A DNA stretch of 12,480 nt from Candidatus Tariuqbacter arcticus. Its GTDB lineage: Bacteria > Electryoneota > Tariuqbacteria > Tariuqbacterales > Tariuqbacteraceae. This document shows, piece by piece, positions 1 to 5,936 of this stretch. Location of the stretch: assembly GCA_013202315.1 (NCBI GenBank), contig JABMRZ010000350.1, positions 1-12,480 of the forward strand. Reading direction: 5' to 3'. The notes beneath the pieces were generated by a model. The model did not search any database. It was not told where the DNA came from and saw only the letters and a list, made by a program, of their open reading frames with translations. Each line of letters begins with the position of its first letter. The stretch's first letter is position 1. A program made the translations under genes and the position numbers.

Positions 1-346
1 CTATGATAAATATCTGCTTAATTCGCTTAATCTGCTGTGAATCTTTGTATCTTCATTACCAATAATTGGGATCCTTATAAACAATGGACGGTGTTTGCTG
101 AGCATAGTGCATAACCAGAAATTAATTGACAATTCACTTTACACAGCCATAGTAATCCTTGAAATCGTCTCATATTAATGAGGGCAATTAATAGTTTCAT
201 ATATCATTCTGAACGAAGAGAAGAATCTCATACTTGACCTTGGGGAGATGCTTCACTGCGTTCAGCATGACAATCGGAATCAAATACGATGATTGTGTAA
301 CTATAAATTGCACCCATTAATATCAATAAGGTATCTTAACAGATTC
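1..346. other. Intergenic region, left edge
   Basis: No credible reading frame is visible on either strand. The only structure I can support is the long imperfect inverted repeat at 205-269. The stretch is AT-rich and lies downstream of the minus-strand gene that ends at 347. There is no convincing rho-independent terminator immediately after that gene. Confidence 0.6.
205..269. repeat. Imperfect long inverted repeat (dispersed-element-like)
   Basis: The left arm at 205-229 and the reverse complement of the right arm at 245-269 agree at 21 of 25 positions, with a 15-nt loop between them. The arm core CTGAACGAAG / CTGAACGCAG resembles the 'CTGAGCGAAGCGAAG' type of intergenic repeat seen in many unrelated bacterial genomes (recalled, not searched). 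It could act as a transcript-end hairpin for the gene ending at 347, but there is no T-tract. Confidence 0.55.
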
Positions 347-847
347 TTACACCATCTCCATTTTGCCGACAACTTTCCTACAGGATCGAGGCTCCATATT
401 GTGATAAAGGGCATAAACACCGGGACCGGTTGGTTTTTCCCTGAGTTTGTTACAATGTAAGACTTCCGATCCTTGAAGTTCTTCTAAGAGTTCTTTATAC
501 TGTAGGGCTTCTGTTTCATCCCACGATTTACGATTGATATTCAATAAAGGATCAAGCTTTTCTATTGCATACCACTGAAAACCTTTGGCTTCCTTCATTG
601 AATCACAAATCACATATTTCCACCATCCCGAACGGATGTATTCTGTGATAATCTTTTCCCCGTCAAGCGGATTTGGAAGGTTGATTCTGTATTTAGTAGA
701 TCCGCTTTTTCGCACTTCCCTAAGTATATCAAATCCCATTTCTTTTGCAATGTGTTTTCGTAAAGCAGAGCCTTCCACATTTCCTGAACAGTGGTTTATT
801 AAGATTCTCTTCACAACATTGCCTGAATCACCGACATAGATTAACAT
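347..847 (-). CDS. GIY-YIG-like nuclease-family protein, probably incomplete
   Basis: The 166-aa protein starts at ATG 847, behind AAAAGGAAA about 8 nt upstream, with an in-frame stop just before that. Residues 3-14 (IYVGDSGNVVKR) match the YIG strand and following Arg of GIY-YIG domains. Residues 92-103 (WYAIEKLDPLLN) match the region of the conserved Glu and the P-x-L-N motif. The usual N-terminal GIY strand is absent, so the fold begins at the YIG strand. A second GIY-like strand (GPGVYALYH, 141-149) appears near the C-terminus and the protein stops 17 residues later, as if a second domain had been cut off. The family call rests on motifs. DNA cleavage is not assured, and a role in repair, restriction or mobility cannot be told apart. 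The gene is transcribed away from the lipoprotein at 913-2625 with a 65-nt gap and may be in the same transcript. Confidence 0.55.
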   Translation of the reverse strand: MLIYVGDSGNVVKRILINHCSGNVEGSALRKHIAKEMGFDILREVRKSGSTKYRINLPNPLDGEKIITEYIRSGWWKYVICDSMKEAKGFQWYAIEKLDPLLNINRKSWDETEALQYKELLEELQGSEVLHCNKLREKPTGPGVYALYHNMEPRSCRKVVGKMEMV

Positions 848-890
848 TGTTGTTTCCTTTTAATCTTATGCGTTAATTCCACTATTCCCT

Positions 891-914
891 AATATCCCAA
901 TAACCCAATATCCT
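891..914. repeat. 8-bp tandem word array AATA(T/A)CC(C/T)
   Basis: Three consecutive 8-bp units (AATATCCC, AATAACCC, AATATCCT) run up to and into the stop codon of the minus-strand gene ending at 913. A related ATTCCCT word precedes them. It belongs to the set of short tandem arrays found in this window's gaps, but its period is 8 rather than 7. Confidence 0.6.
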
Positions 915-2625
915 ATTCACCAAACTGCTCGTTGATTACGAAATCGAAGAATTCTCCCATATTCCCATAACCATTCGCCCGGTGTAAATACATATCGAAG
1001 TATATAAGATTGGGATTATCGTCCGGCGGCCATCTAAGAGCGATAATCGCTTCCCCTCCATGGTTGACATCCAAACCTACGCCCTTGTAGAGGGCTTGAA
1101 CCGAATCAGCCGGAATGAATCCGAAACCCTTAGGGAGTTCCAAATGCGTAATGGCGGTTACCCCCGAAAAACTCAAGGGCGGATAATTATCCACCAGTAC
1201 GACCATACTGTCCCCCATCAACGGTAAGAAGCGCCATACATCGTAAGTCACGCTGTCGATTCCTAAAAAAGTGAACGGCGGATAATCGTAGTTGTTCCCT
1301 TCACCCAAATCGGAAGTGGAAATTAATAAATGCCCCCCGGAATTGATATAGGTGGTGATCGATGTAACCGCTTCCGCCAGTTGACTTGATGCGTCGGCGA
1401 ACCAGACGACGGTATTGAAATAGCTCATCGTCCCCAGCAAATCGGATTCTGAATAGGGCAGATTCTTTTCCACATCCCACACCGAAAACTGTCCTCTCAA
1501 TACTTTATTTAGCACTCCTTGATAGAATTCCCTGGTCGTATCGAAATAAACCCCTTCGTGAATAATATCATCGTCGATAAGCAGAACCTCCCCCACCGGC
1601 TCGCTGACATACCAGGTCCCCGGCTGTTCATAATTGGAAGTGTCGGGGAATTGAATCATATTCGACACCGCCCCGGCAATATCCTTGGTCTTCAAGTAGA
1701 ATGTATAAGCCCCCTCCGTCAGCATATCCTCCGCCAGCGTGAACGACGATAAATTCCCCGGAATCGAATCCCAAACGGTGGTATCGTCCAGCGCCCAATA
1801 ATGATATGTAATCGTGTTGTTCCCGTCCAAATCCTGCGCTTCCCAGATGAAAGTCCGATAAGTGAAGGTGAAAAATGTATCCTGGGGCGCTCCATCCGGA
1901 TTGGAACCGTATTTGAAAGCGAGGGTGGGAATGGAATTCATCACCGGGAAGGTCATTCCCGCAGGGGTCGGGTCCACCGCCCCTTCATATTCCGAAGGGA
2001 TGGGAACAGGTCCCTCCACCGGGATATTCTGCCGCAGATGCGCCATATCCACTTCATATAAAATCAGCGGCGATTCTTCCGGCGTCCAATAGATGGAATC
2101 CGGGCTGTAGTAAATCGAATCGATTTGATTCCCCGCTCTATTCCCCTCATTGCAAAGCGAATCGCCCGGGTCATAATACCCCGGGTTAAAACCCACATCA
2201 AAGAACAGTTCGTAATCATACAGATTCAGGGCGATATCATCGGGATAATCCCATAATGCGCTGTTGTCCACTGCCCGCACTTCTATCGCAAAGCTCGAAT
2301 CCGGCGTGCGAATCGGCAGATAAAATGTATCGCTTTCCGAAACCGTCCAGAACCATTCGTTATACCCCGGCTGATTGGCGAAATAATCCCATCGTATGAA
2401 ATATCCCATCACTTCGCCGTCCGGGTCGCTTCCCCACCAATGCGGAGTCTGGATGGAGGTCGATGTGTCCGGCAATGCGCTGTCGGGCATCGCCACCGCC
2501 AAATGTGTTTCCGGCGGAGTATTCCCCAGCGGCTGATTCGAATGCCGCTCACTGCAGGAGAAGAGGATGATACCGAAGAGTATAATCGCCAATAACAGGG
2601 TGGATATTCTTACTGTATGCTTCAT
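913..2625 (-). CDS. Large lipoprotein with Ig-like folds and GATase-like C-terminal domain
   Basis: This 570-aa protein has a basic N-terminus, a hydrophobic segment at 8-22 and a lipobox LFSC with Cys24, so it is predicted to be lipid-anchored outside the inner membrane. Residues about 37-125 hold a first Ig/FN3-like fold with the typical WWGSDPDGEVMGYFIRWD pattern. Residues about 245-330 hold a second (WEAQDLDGNNTITYHYWALD). Residues about 346-566 begin with GEVLLIDDD and continue through VVWFADASS and INSGGHLLIS, the pattern of class-I glutamine-amidotransferase-like folds in secreted proteins. The usual catalytic triad is not evident, so this fold is probably structural or binding. No Shine-Dalgarno precedes the ATG at 2625, only an A/T-rich leader. 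I cannot assign a substrate. The fold assignments come from recognised motifs, not a search. Confidence 0.75.
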   Translation of the reverse strand: MKHTVRISTLLLAIILFGIILFSCSERHSNQPLGNTPPETHLAVAMPDSALPDTSTSIQTPHWWGSDPDGEVMGYFIRWDYFANQPGYNEWFWTVSESDTFYLPIRTPDSSFAIEVRAVDNSALWDYPDDIALNLYDYELFFDVGFNPGYYDPGDSLCNEGNRAGNQIDSIYYSPDSIYWTPEESPLILYEVDMAHLRQNIPVEGPVPIPSEYEGAVDPTPAGMTFPVMNSIPTLAFKYGSNPDGAPQDTFFTFTYRTFIWEAQDLDGNNTITYHYWALDDTTVWDSIPGNLSSFTLAEDMLTEGAYTFYLKTKDIAGAVSNMIQFPDTSNYEQPGTWYVSEPVGEVLLIDDDIIHEGVYFDTTREFYQGVLNKVLRGQFSVWDVEKNLPYSESDLLGTMSYFNTVVWFADASSQLAEAVTSITTYINSGGHLLISTSDLGEGNNYDYPPFTFLGIDSVTYDVWRFLPLMGDSMVVLVDNYPPLSFSGVTAITHLELPKGFGFIPADSVQALYKGVGLDVNHGGEAIIALRWPPDDNPNLIYFDMYLHRANGYGNMGEFFDFVINEQFGE

Positions 2626-2640
2626 TTACTTTTAAAAATA

Positions 2641-2682
2641 GGGTTTAGGGTTTAGGGTTTAGGGTCTGGGATTTAGGGTTTA
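2641..2682. repeat. GGGTTTA heptamer array (telomere-like word)
   Basis: Six consecutive 7-bp units are visible: GGGTTTA three times, then GGGTCTG, GGATTTA and GGGTTTA. The word equals the plant-type telomere repeat TTTAGGG, but the array is short and imperfect and lies inside a bacterial intergenic gap 15 nt upstream of a start codon. It is more likely a replication-slippage product than a telomere. Confidence 0.85.
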
Positions 2683-2718
2683 GTGACTTTTCAATCCAGT
2701 TTGACCAAAGCCCACTAA

Positions 2719-2749
<31 letters not shown>

Positions 2750-2760
2750 AAGTTGGAACA

Positions 2761-2819
2761 CTATTTTCATTCTAAGTTGTGCCGCAACGGCGGCATGAGG
2801 GGTTTTTTCTTGAAAATAG
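2761..2819. repeat. Nested inverted repeat
   Basis: Outer arms CTATTTTCA (2761-2769) and TGAAAATAG (2811-2819) are perfect 9-bp inverted repeats. Between them lies a perfect GC-rich hairpin, TGCCGC (2780-2785), loop AACG, GCGGCA (2790-2795). A T6 run (2803-2808) sits 7 nt past the inner stem. The structure could be a small mobile-element relic or an RNA structure. The T-run spacing argues against an efficient intrinsic terminator. Confidence 0.5.
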
Positions 2820-2844
2820 GCTATAGGGTTTAGGGTTTGGGTTA
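2819..2844. repeat. Second, shorter GGGTTTA array
   Basis: Units GGCTATA, GGGTTTA, GGGTTT and GGGTTA repeat the word of the array at 2641-2682 about 140 bp away. Both copies follow a similar AAAATAGG context, so the two arrays probably share an origin and flank the hairpin elements between them. Confidence 0.6.
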
Positions 2845-2858
2845 TATCTCATTCCGTT

Positions 2859-3020
2859 TTATAAGTGCACCTGTTGGCATATTGTCCGGGATCTATCCGC
2901 TAATAGCAACCGCTTCCCCGCTCCTGCAAGCCTATCGCTAATAGCAACCGCTGAAGTGGTCTTGCCGGAACTGTAAGGGTAGGCGGGGAAAACGATGATT
3001 TCTTGAATTTTTATTATCTT
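2859..3020 (-). pseudogene. Decayed ParA-like P-loop ATPase fragment
   Basis: On the minus strand an open frame of about 53 codons runs from the stop at 3021-3023 to the stop at 2859-2861, with no ATG, GTG or TTG start at its beginning. It translates through IIVFPAYPYSSGKTTSAVAI and then SDRLAGAGKRLLLADRS. This lines up with the N-terminal block of ParA/MinD-type ATPases: hydrophobic strand, Walker A GKTT, helix with LA-x-AGKR, then the VLLIDLD strand. The glycine-rich part of the Walker A loop is damaged (YSSGKTT rather than KGGVGKTT) and similarity ends after ADRS. I read it as a truncated remnant, possibly of a plasmid or integrated element that also brought the neighbouring cassette. A chance resemblance cannot be excluded. 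Confidence 0.45.
2898..2952. repeat. 17-bp direct repeat pair
   Basis: CGCTAATAGCAACCGCT occurs at 2898-2914 and again at 2936-2952, 38 bp start to start. Both copies fall inside the P-loop remnant. Because 38 is not a multiple of 3, they are read in different phases of the same open frame (AVAIS versus KRLLLA). They may mark a partial duplication or a recombination scar. Confidence 0.7.
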
Positions 3021-3024
3021 TTAC

Positions 3025-3060
3025 TTGACTTTTATTAAAATGTTGTATAACTTATACAAC
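3025..3060 (+). promoter_or_regulatory. Promoter with palindromic operator for the XRE gene
   Basis: TTGACT at 3025-3030 is a good -35 box. A -10 box lies either at TATAAC (15-nt spacer) or TAACTT (17-nt spacer). Both overlap the perfect palindrome GTTGTATAA-C-TTATACAAC at 3042-3060, two 9-bp arms around one central base. A dyad placed on the -10 region just upstream of an XRE gene is the normal layout for autorepression. The palindrome is seen directly and the binding protein is inferred. The mRNA leader would be about 30-40 nt. Confidence 0.7.
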
Positions 3061-3098
3061 AAAAGAGTATTCAAATCATTTCTAGAGGAGAGAATGTC

Positions 3099-3473
3099 AT
3101 GAGTAATCCAATATTCGGCAAATTGCTGAAAAGCCTTCGGGCTGAATGTGGTTTATCTCTCAGAAAGTTCTGCGAGATATCAGAGCTTGACCCGGGCAAC
3201 GTCAGCAGATGGGAAAGGGGTGTCGCTAACCCTCCCCAAACAGATAAAACCTTAGAGAGAATCGCGTTAATCTTGAAACTCACCCCCGGTAGTGACCAAT
3301 ACAAGGATTTTTTCGTAGCTGCTTCAATCAGTTCAGGTAAACTTCCTCGAAGTGTAATTGAGGATAAAGTCCTCCTTGACAAATTACCCGTTTTACTGCG
3401 CACATTAGACGGACAAAAGTTATCAAGCGCACAGTTAGATTCACTAATACAAAAGGTAAGGGATGAACTATGA
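3099..3473 (+). CDS. XRE-family transcriptional regulator
   Basis: This 124-aa protein has a helix-turn-helix at about residues 7-62. SLRKFCEISELDPGNVSRWE (20-39) forms the turn and recognition helix, followed by a P-x-x-D-K-x-LERIA helix typical of XRE/Cro domains. A short C-terminal helical tail (95-124) may dimerise. The ATG at 3099 has a strong Shine-Dalgarno (AGAGGAG) about 8 nt upstream. The last codons overlap the start of the metallopeptidase gene by 4 nt (ATGA), so the two are translationally coupled. XRE plus ImmA/IrrE pairs are known from ICEBs1 (ImmR/ImmA) and Deinococcus (DdrO/IrrE), where the peptidase cleaves the repressor. By analogy this protein probably represses its own promoter at 3042-3060 until cleaved. 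Which other genes it controls is unknown; the convergent nuclease gene is the obvious candidate. Confidence 0.85.
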   Translation: MSNPIFGKLLKSLRAECGLSLRKFCEISELDPGNVSRWERGVANPPQTDKTLERIALILKLTPGSDQYKDFFVAASISSGKLPRSVIEDKVLLDKLPVLLRTLDGQKLSSAQLDSLIQKVRDEL

Positions 3474-4102
3474 CCAATGAACAGAAAGCACCATACTTAA
3501 ATAATCAACATATTGAAAAGAGGGCGAAAGATTTCCTTGAACAATATCACGCCAGTGGAGGAATCCCGATCCCAATTGAAAATATTATCGAATTCGATTT
3601 AGAATTAGACATAATTCCTATTCCAGGACTTAAAAGAGCTTTCGATGTTGAGGCTTGGATTTCAAGAGATTTAAAATCAATTACTGTTGATGAAGCCTGT
3701 ATTCTGAAATATCCGAATCGTTATCGGTTTTCTCTGGCACATGAATTAGGACATATTTTTCTACATCCTTCGGTATTTGCGAGTGCAAACTATGAAAACA
3801 TTGAAGAGTACAAATTATTCCAAGAAAATATTGATCCCATTGAATACAGCAATTTGGAATGGCAAGCAAACCTTTTTGCGGCTTTGACACTTGTCCCCAC
3901 CAAAGCATTAAAAGAAAAATTCGATGAGGGATGTAAACTCCTAACTCAAGCAGGATATAGCAGTTTAGAGGATTTGATAGAATCTCAAAATTTCCCGCAA
4001 TTTGTTTCTACTTGGATGGCAAAACAGTTTGAAGTCTCAGCTCAAGTTATAATCAGACGATTAAAACGAGAGCGTCTAATTGACCCTAACTATTATTTCT
4101 AA
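3470..4102 (+). CDS. ImmA/IrrE-type zinc metallopeptidase
   Basis: This 210-aa protein carries the zinc-peptidase signature HELGH at residues 91-95, preceded by RFSLA. The third zinc ligand is probably Glu130 in LEWQANLFAALTLVP, the usual E-x-x-A-N-x-F-A pattern of the family. Residues about 184-204 (AKQFEVSAQVIIRRLKR) form the small C-terminal HTH-like segment common in these proteins. Length and order match single-domain ImmA/IrrE members. A Shine-Dalgarno AAGGGA lies 6 nt before the ATG, inside the upstream XRE gene. The expected role is regulated proteolysis of the XRE partner in response to a stress or foreign-DNA signal, acting in the cytoplasm. The 3' end overlaps the convergent nuclease-like gene by 4 nt, a tight tail-to-tail arrangement that could give antisense coupling. 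Confidence 0.9.
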   Translation: MTNEQKAPYLNNQHIEKRAKDFLEQYHASGGIPIPIENIIEFDLELDIIPIPGLKRAFDVEAWISRDLKSITVDEACILKYPNRYRFSLAHELGHIFLHPSVFASANYENIEEYKLFQENIDPIEYSNLEWQANLFAALTLVPTKALKEKFDEGCKLLTQAGYSSLEDLIESQNFPQFVSTWMAKQFEVSAQVIIRRLKRERLIDPNYYF

Positions 4103-4893
4103 TCTGTATCCTCTTCAATCTCTTCCACTGTTTTCGCAAACCAACCGGTAGTCTCATTATTCTTTATTGCCTCTTTGATAAGTTGATATGAACGCTTAAC
4201 AGCTTCTAAAACCTTAAGAAGTTCTTCATCTGTTGCCAAACTTATTTGACCCCATTTTTCGCCACCCTTGTCAAAATCATAGTTACTAACATCGTCGATT
4301 GTTTCACCTCTCGTGAAAATATCAAAACGAATAGACTTTTGACGAAAGTTGGTATATAAAAATACCCTTTCTGGCGAGTAATATGATACCGTGCTTTTAC
4401 CAACCTTCGACCAAATCTCATCGCTTATACTTTTCACCGCTTTATCAAATCTTTGGAATAGGTTCCTGGTGTTATCTTTAACTTTCTTCATTCTGTATAA
4501 ATCTTCTATAACATATTCCTCTTTTTCAACATTGGGTCGCTTTATGGGTTCGCTCGGAAGTTCCTTGATTACTTCTCTCAGCTCAATAACTTCCAGGGGA
4601 CATTCAACCCAGTCGTGCTCCCAACACACGATTATATCGCAACCCTTCAGGTCGTGTCTATGTCCTACGAAATTACTGCTTTTGTGCTCAAATTCGATAT
4701 AAACCCTTTCCCATCCTTTTCCGGTAAACCGTCTACCCACGCAATCCGGAAAACCGGGTTTAATCTCCTCGATATACATGTTAAGGTCTTCAATGACCTT
4801 CCCGAAAACGAATATTACTCCGTTTTCATTCATTGGACTATAAACCAACCCGCGAAAGTTGATTAAGTCTCCAACAACGCTCTTTTCCTTCAT
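4099..4893 (-). CDS. Putative PD-(D/E)XK nuclease with DUF5655-like C-terminus
   Basis: This 264-aa protein does not belong to a named gene I recognise, but two regions are readable. Residues about 28-107 look like a PD-(D/E)XK endonuclease core: a helix with Glu residues (32-43), GFPDC with Asp50, then VYIEFEHKS with Glu69-x-Lys71, then the strand GCDIIVCWEHDW. Residues about 140-245 (YYSPERVFLYTNFRQKSIRF, a charged loop, then ATDEELLKVLEAVKRSYQLI) resemble DUF5655, which often sits at the C-terminus of nuclease-like proteins. The ATG at 4893 has only a weak AGAGAAAG upstream. It is convergent with and overlaps the XRE-metallopeptidase operon, and shares its AT-rich composition, so the three were probably acquired together. 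The nuclease activity is inferred from motif spacing. Confidence 0.6.
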   Translation of the reverse strand: MKEKSVVGDLINFRGLVYSPMNENGVIFVFGKVIEDLNMYIEEIKPGFPDCVGRRFTGKGWERVYIEFEHKSSNFVGHRHDLKGCDIIVCWEHDWVECPLEVIELREVIKELPSEPIKRPNVEKEEYVIEDLYRMKKVKDNTRNLFQRFDKAVKSISDEIWSKVGKSTVSYYSPERVFLYTNFRQKSIRFDIFTRGETIDDVSNYDFDKGGEKWGQISLATDEELLKVLEAVKRSYQLIKEAIKNNETTGWFAKTVEEIEEDTD

Positions 4894-5060
4894 TGGTTAA
4901 CTTTCTCTAAAATTTATAGAATTTAATTGAAATTTTCGGCATAGTTTTTAATTTTGCCATGTCCCCATTTTTACCCGCATCAGCTGCATTTCCGCCAGCA
5001 GTTCCTTTTTCGTGCAAATACCCGCTCTAATCAAGATATTGTCAACAGCGAATTGGAGGC

Positions 5061-5130
5061 TTTCTGCGCCTTCTGCGTCTTCCGTGTCCTTCAGTGTTTC
5101 AAATCTTTTTTTTGTGCCCTTCTGTGTTTC
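5061..5130. repeat. Degenerate 9-10-bp word array
   Basis: Successive units such as TTTCTGCGC, CTTCTGCGT, CTTCCGTGT, CCTTCAGTG and TTCTGTGTTTC share a TTCTG(C/T)G core with drift. Read on the other strand this gives GAAACAC-AGAAGG type wording. It merges directly into the heptamer array at 5130. Confidence 0.55.
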
Positions 5131-5157
5131 AACTCGCAACCCGCAACTCGCAACTAT
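5130..5157. repeat. CAACTCG heptamer array
   Basis: Four 7-bp units are visible: CAACTCG, CAACCCG, CAACTCG, CAACTAT. The first unit equals the first unit of the array at 7106-7154, and both arrays end in CA(A/G)CTAT, so the two are related despite lying 2 kb apart. Confidence 0.75.
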
Positions 5158-5326
5158 CTTCAAGGTAATATGGTTAATTGGGCAATGTATTGATTAAACT
5201 AATCGAGCATTACGAAAGCGTCCGGAAGGATATTTTAGTCATATAACCTAAAATAATCAAGTTTTCGGAGGATATTTGGAGAAGAGGGTGAGGGGGAATT
5301 TCACAATAAAATATAAAATTCGTTTA

Positions 5327-5914
5327 TTATAAATCGGGCATATATTCCTTCAAAATGACTCGATAGGCGGGGCGATAGAGTTCTCGATATTTGTCGGAAT
5401 GATGAACGGCGGGGAAATCCAATTCGCGCATTTTATCGAAGAAAGCCTGAAGCTCACCGGAATCCGGCGAAATCTTTCCCTTCACAGCGCTTTCAATAAG
5501 AAGATTCAAACAGGCTTCAAGTGTATCCTTTGAAGGTTGAAAATGTTCAGCGGTATTCATCATCGCCTGGAACAGGGGTTCCGGTTCACCGGCGGCGGCT
5601 TTATAGGGTGCGAGGTTGACCCGCACCATCCTGCCGTCAGGCGACAGCGGTTCTATCAATGGTATATCATTTGAGGGGGGAACCTGGGACATTTCCCGAA
5701 TGAGATAATCCCGCGCTTTTTCAGGGTTACCGATGAAATGAACCACACCCATTGTGGATTGGTAAGCGAGTTTATAAACATCGACCGCTTGCATTTCAGG
5801 GTATATTTCCAGATGCTGTTTTACAACTTTATCCAACCCGGTTTTATCATTGAGACAGCCAGTGACAGCGCAAATCATCATTATTATGGATAATATATAA
5901 GGGTGTGTTTTCAT
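5327..5914 (-). CDS. Small lipoprotein of unknown function
   Basis: This 195-aa protein has a hydrophobic N-terminal segment (residues 6-18) ending in the lipobox VTGC with Cys20. The mature part is mostly helical and acidic to neutral, with conserved-looking blocks VYKLAYQSTMGVVHFIG (46-62) and PLIEPLSPDGRMVRVNLAPY (85-104). I do not recognise the family. The ATG at 5914 lies 22 nt after the stop of the HD-GYP gene, with a C-run and T-run but no Shine-Dalgarno between them, so the gene is probably co-transcribed and may depend on coupling. The pairing hints at an envelope protein linked to c-di-GMP signalling, but nothing in the sequence proves this. Confidence 0.7.
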   Translation of the reverse strand: MKTHPYILSIIMMICAVTGCLNDKTGLDKVVKQHLEIYPEMQAVDVYKLAYQSTMGVVHFIGNPEKARDYLIREMSQVPPSNDIPLIEPLSPDGRMVRVNLAPYKAAAGEPEPLFQAMMNTAEHFQPSKDTLEACLNLLIESAVKGKISPDSGELQAFFDKMRELDFPAVHHSDKYRELYRPAYRVILKEYMPDL

Positions 5915-5936
5915 AAAAAGGGGGGATAGCTGAGAA

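Larger units (their letters stand above)
4894..5326. other. Intergenic region at right edge of the cassette
   Basis: This gap contains degenerate 9-bp word repeats (5061-5130) and a CAACTCG heptamer array (5130-5157). A minus-strand open frame of 71 codons (4948-5163) is largely made of these words. Only its last part (about 35 codons, ending near 4950) looks protein-like (ILIRAGICTKKELLAEMQLM), so a C-terminal gene remnant is possible. No promoter or terminator is convincing. Confidence 0.5.

Noticed and set aside
126..154. TTGACA with a downstream ATAGTA as a plus-strand promoter
   Set aside because: No plus-strand gene follows within several hundred bases, and such matches are common in AT-rich gaps.
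2641..2682. True telomere or eukaryotic contamination
   Set aside because: The array is only six imperfect units, inside a contig with bacterial operons on both sides, and other gaps carry similar arrays with different words.
2780..2808. Intrinsic terminator (GC hairpin plus T6)
   Set aside because: Seven nucleotides separate the stem from the T-run, and no plus-strand gene ends upstream of it, so there is nothing for it to terminate.
3071..3403. Minus-strand frame of 110 codons over the XRE gene
   Set aside because: The plus strand encodes a clear HTH protein with a strong Shine-Dalgarno. The minus product has no recognisable features.
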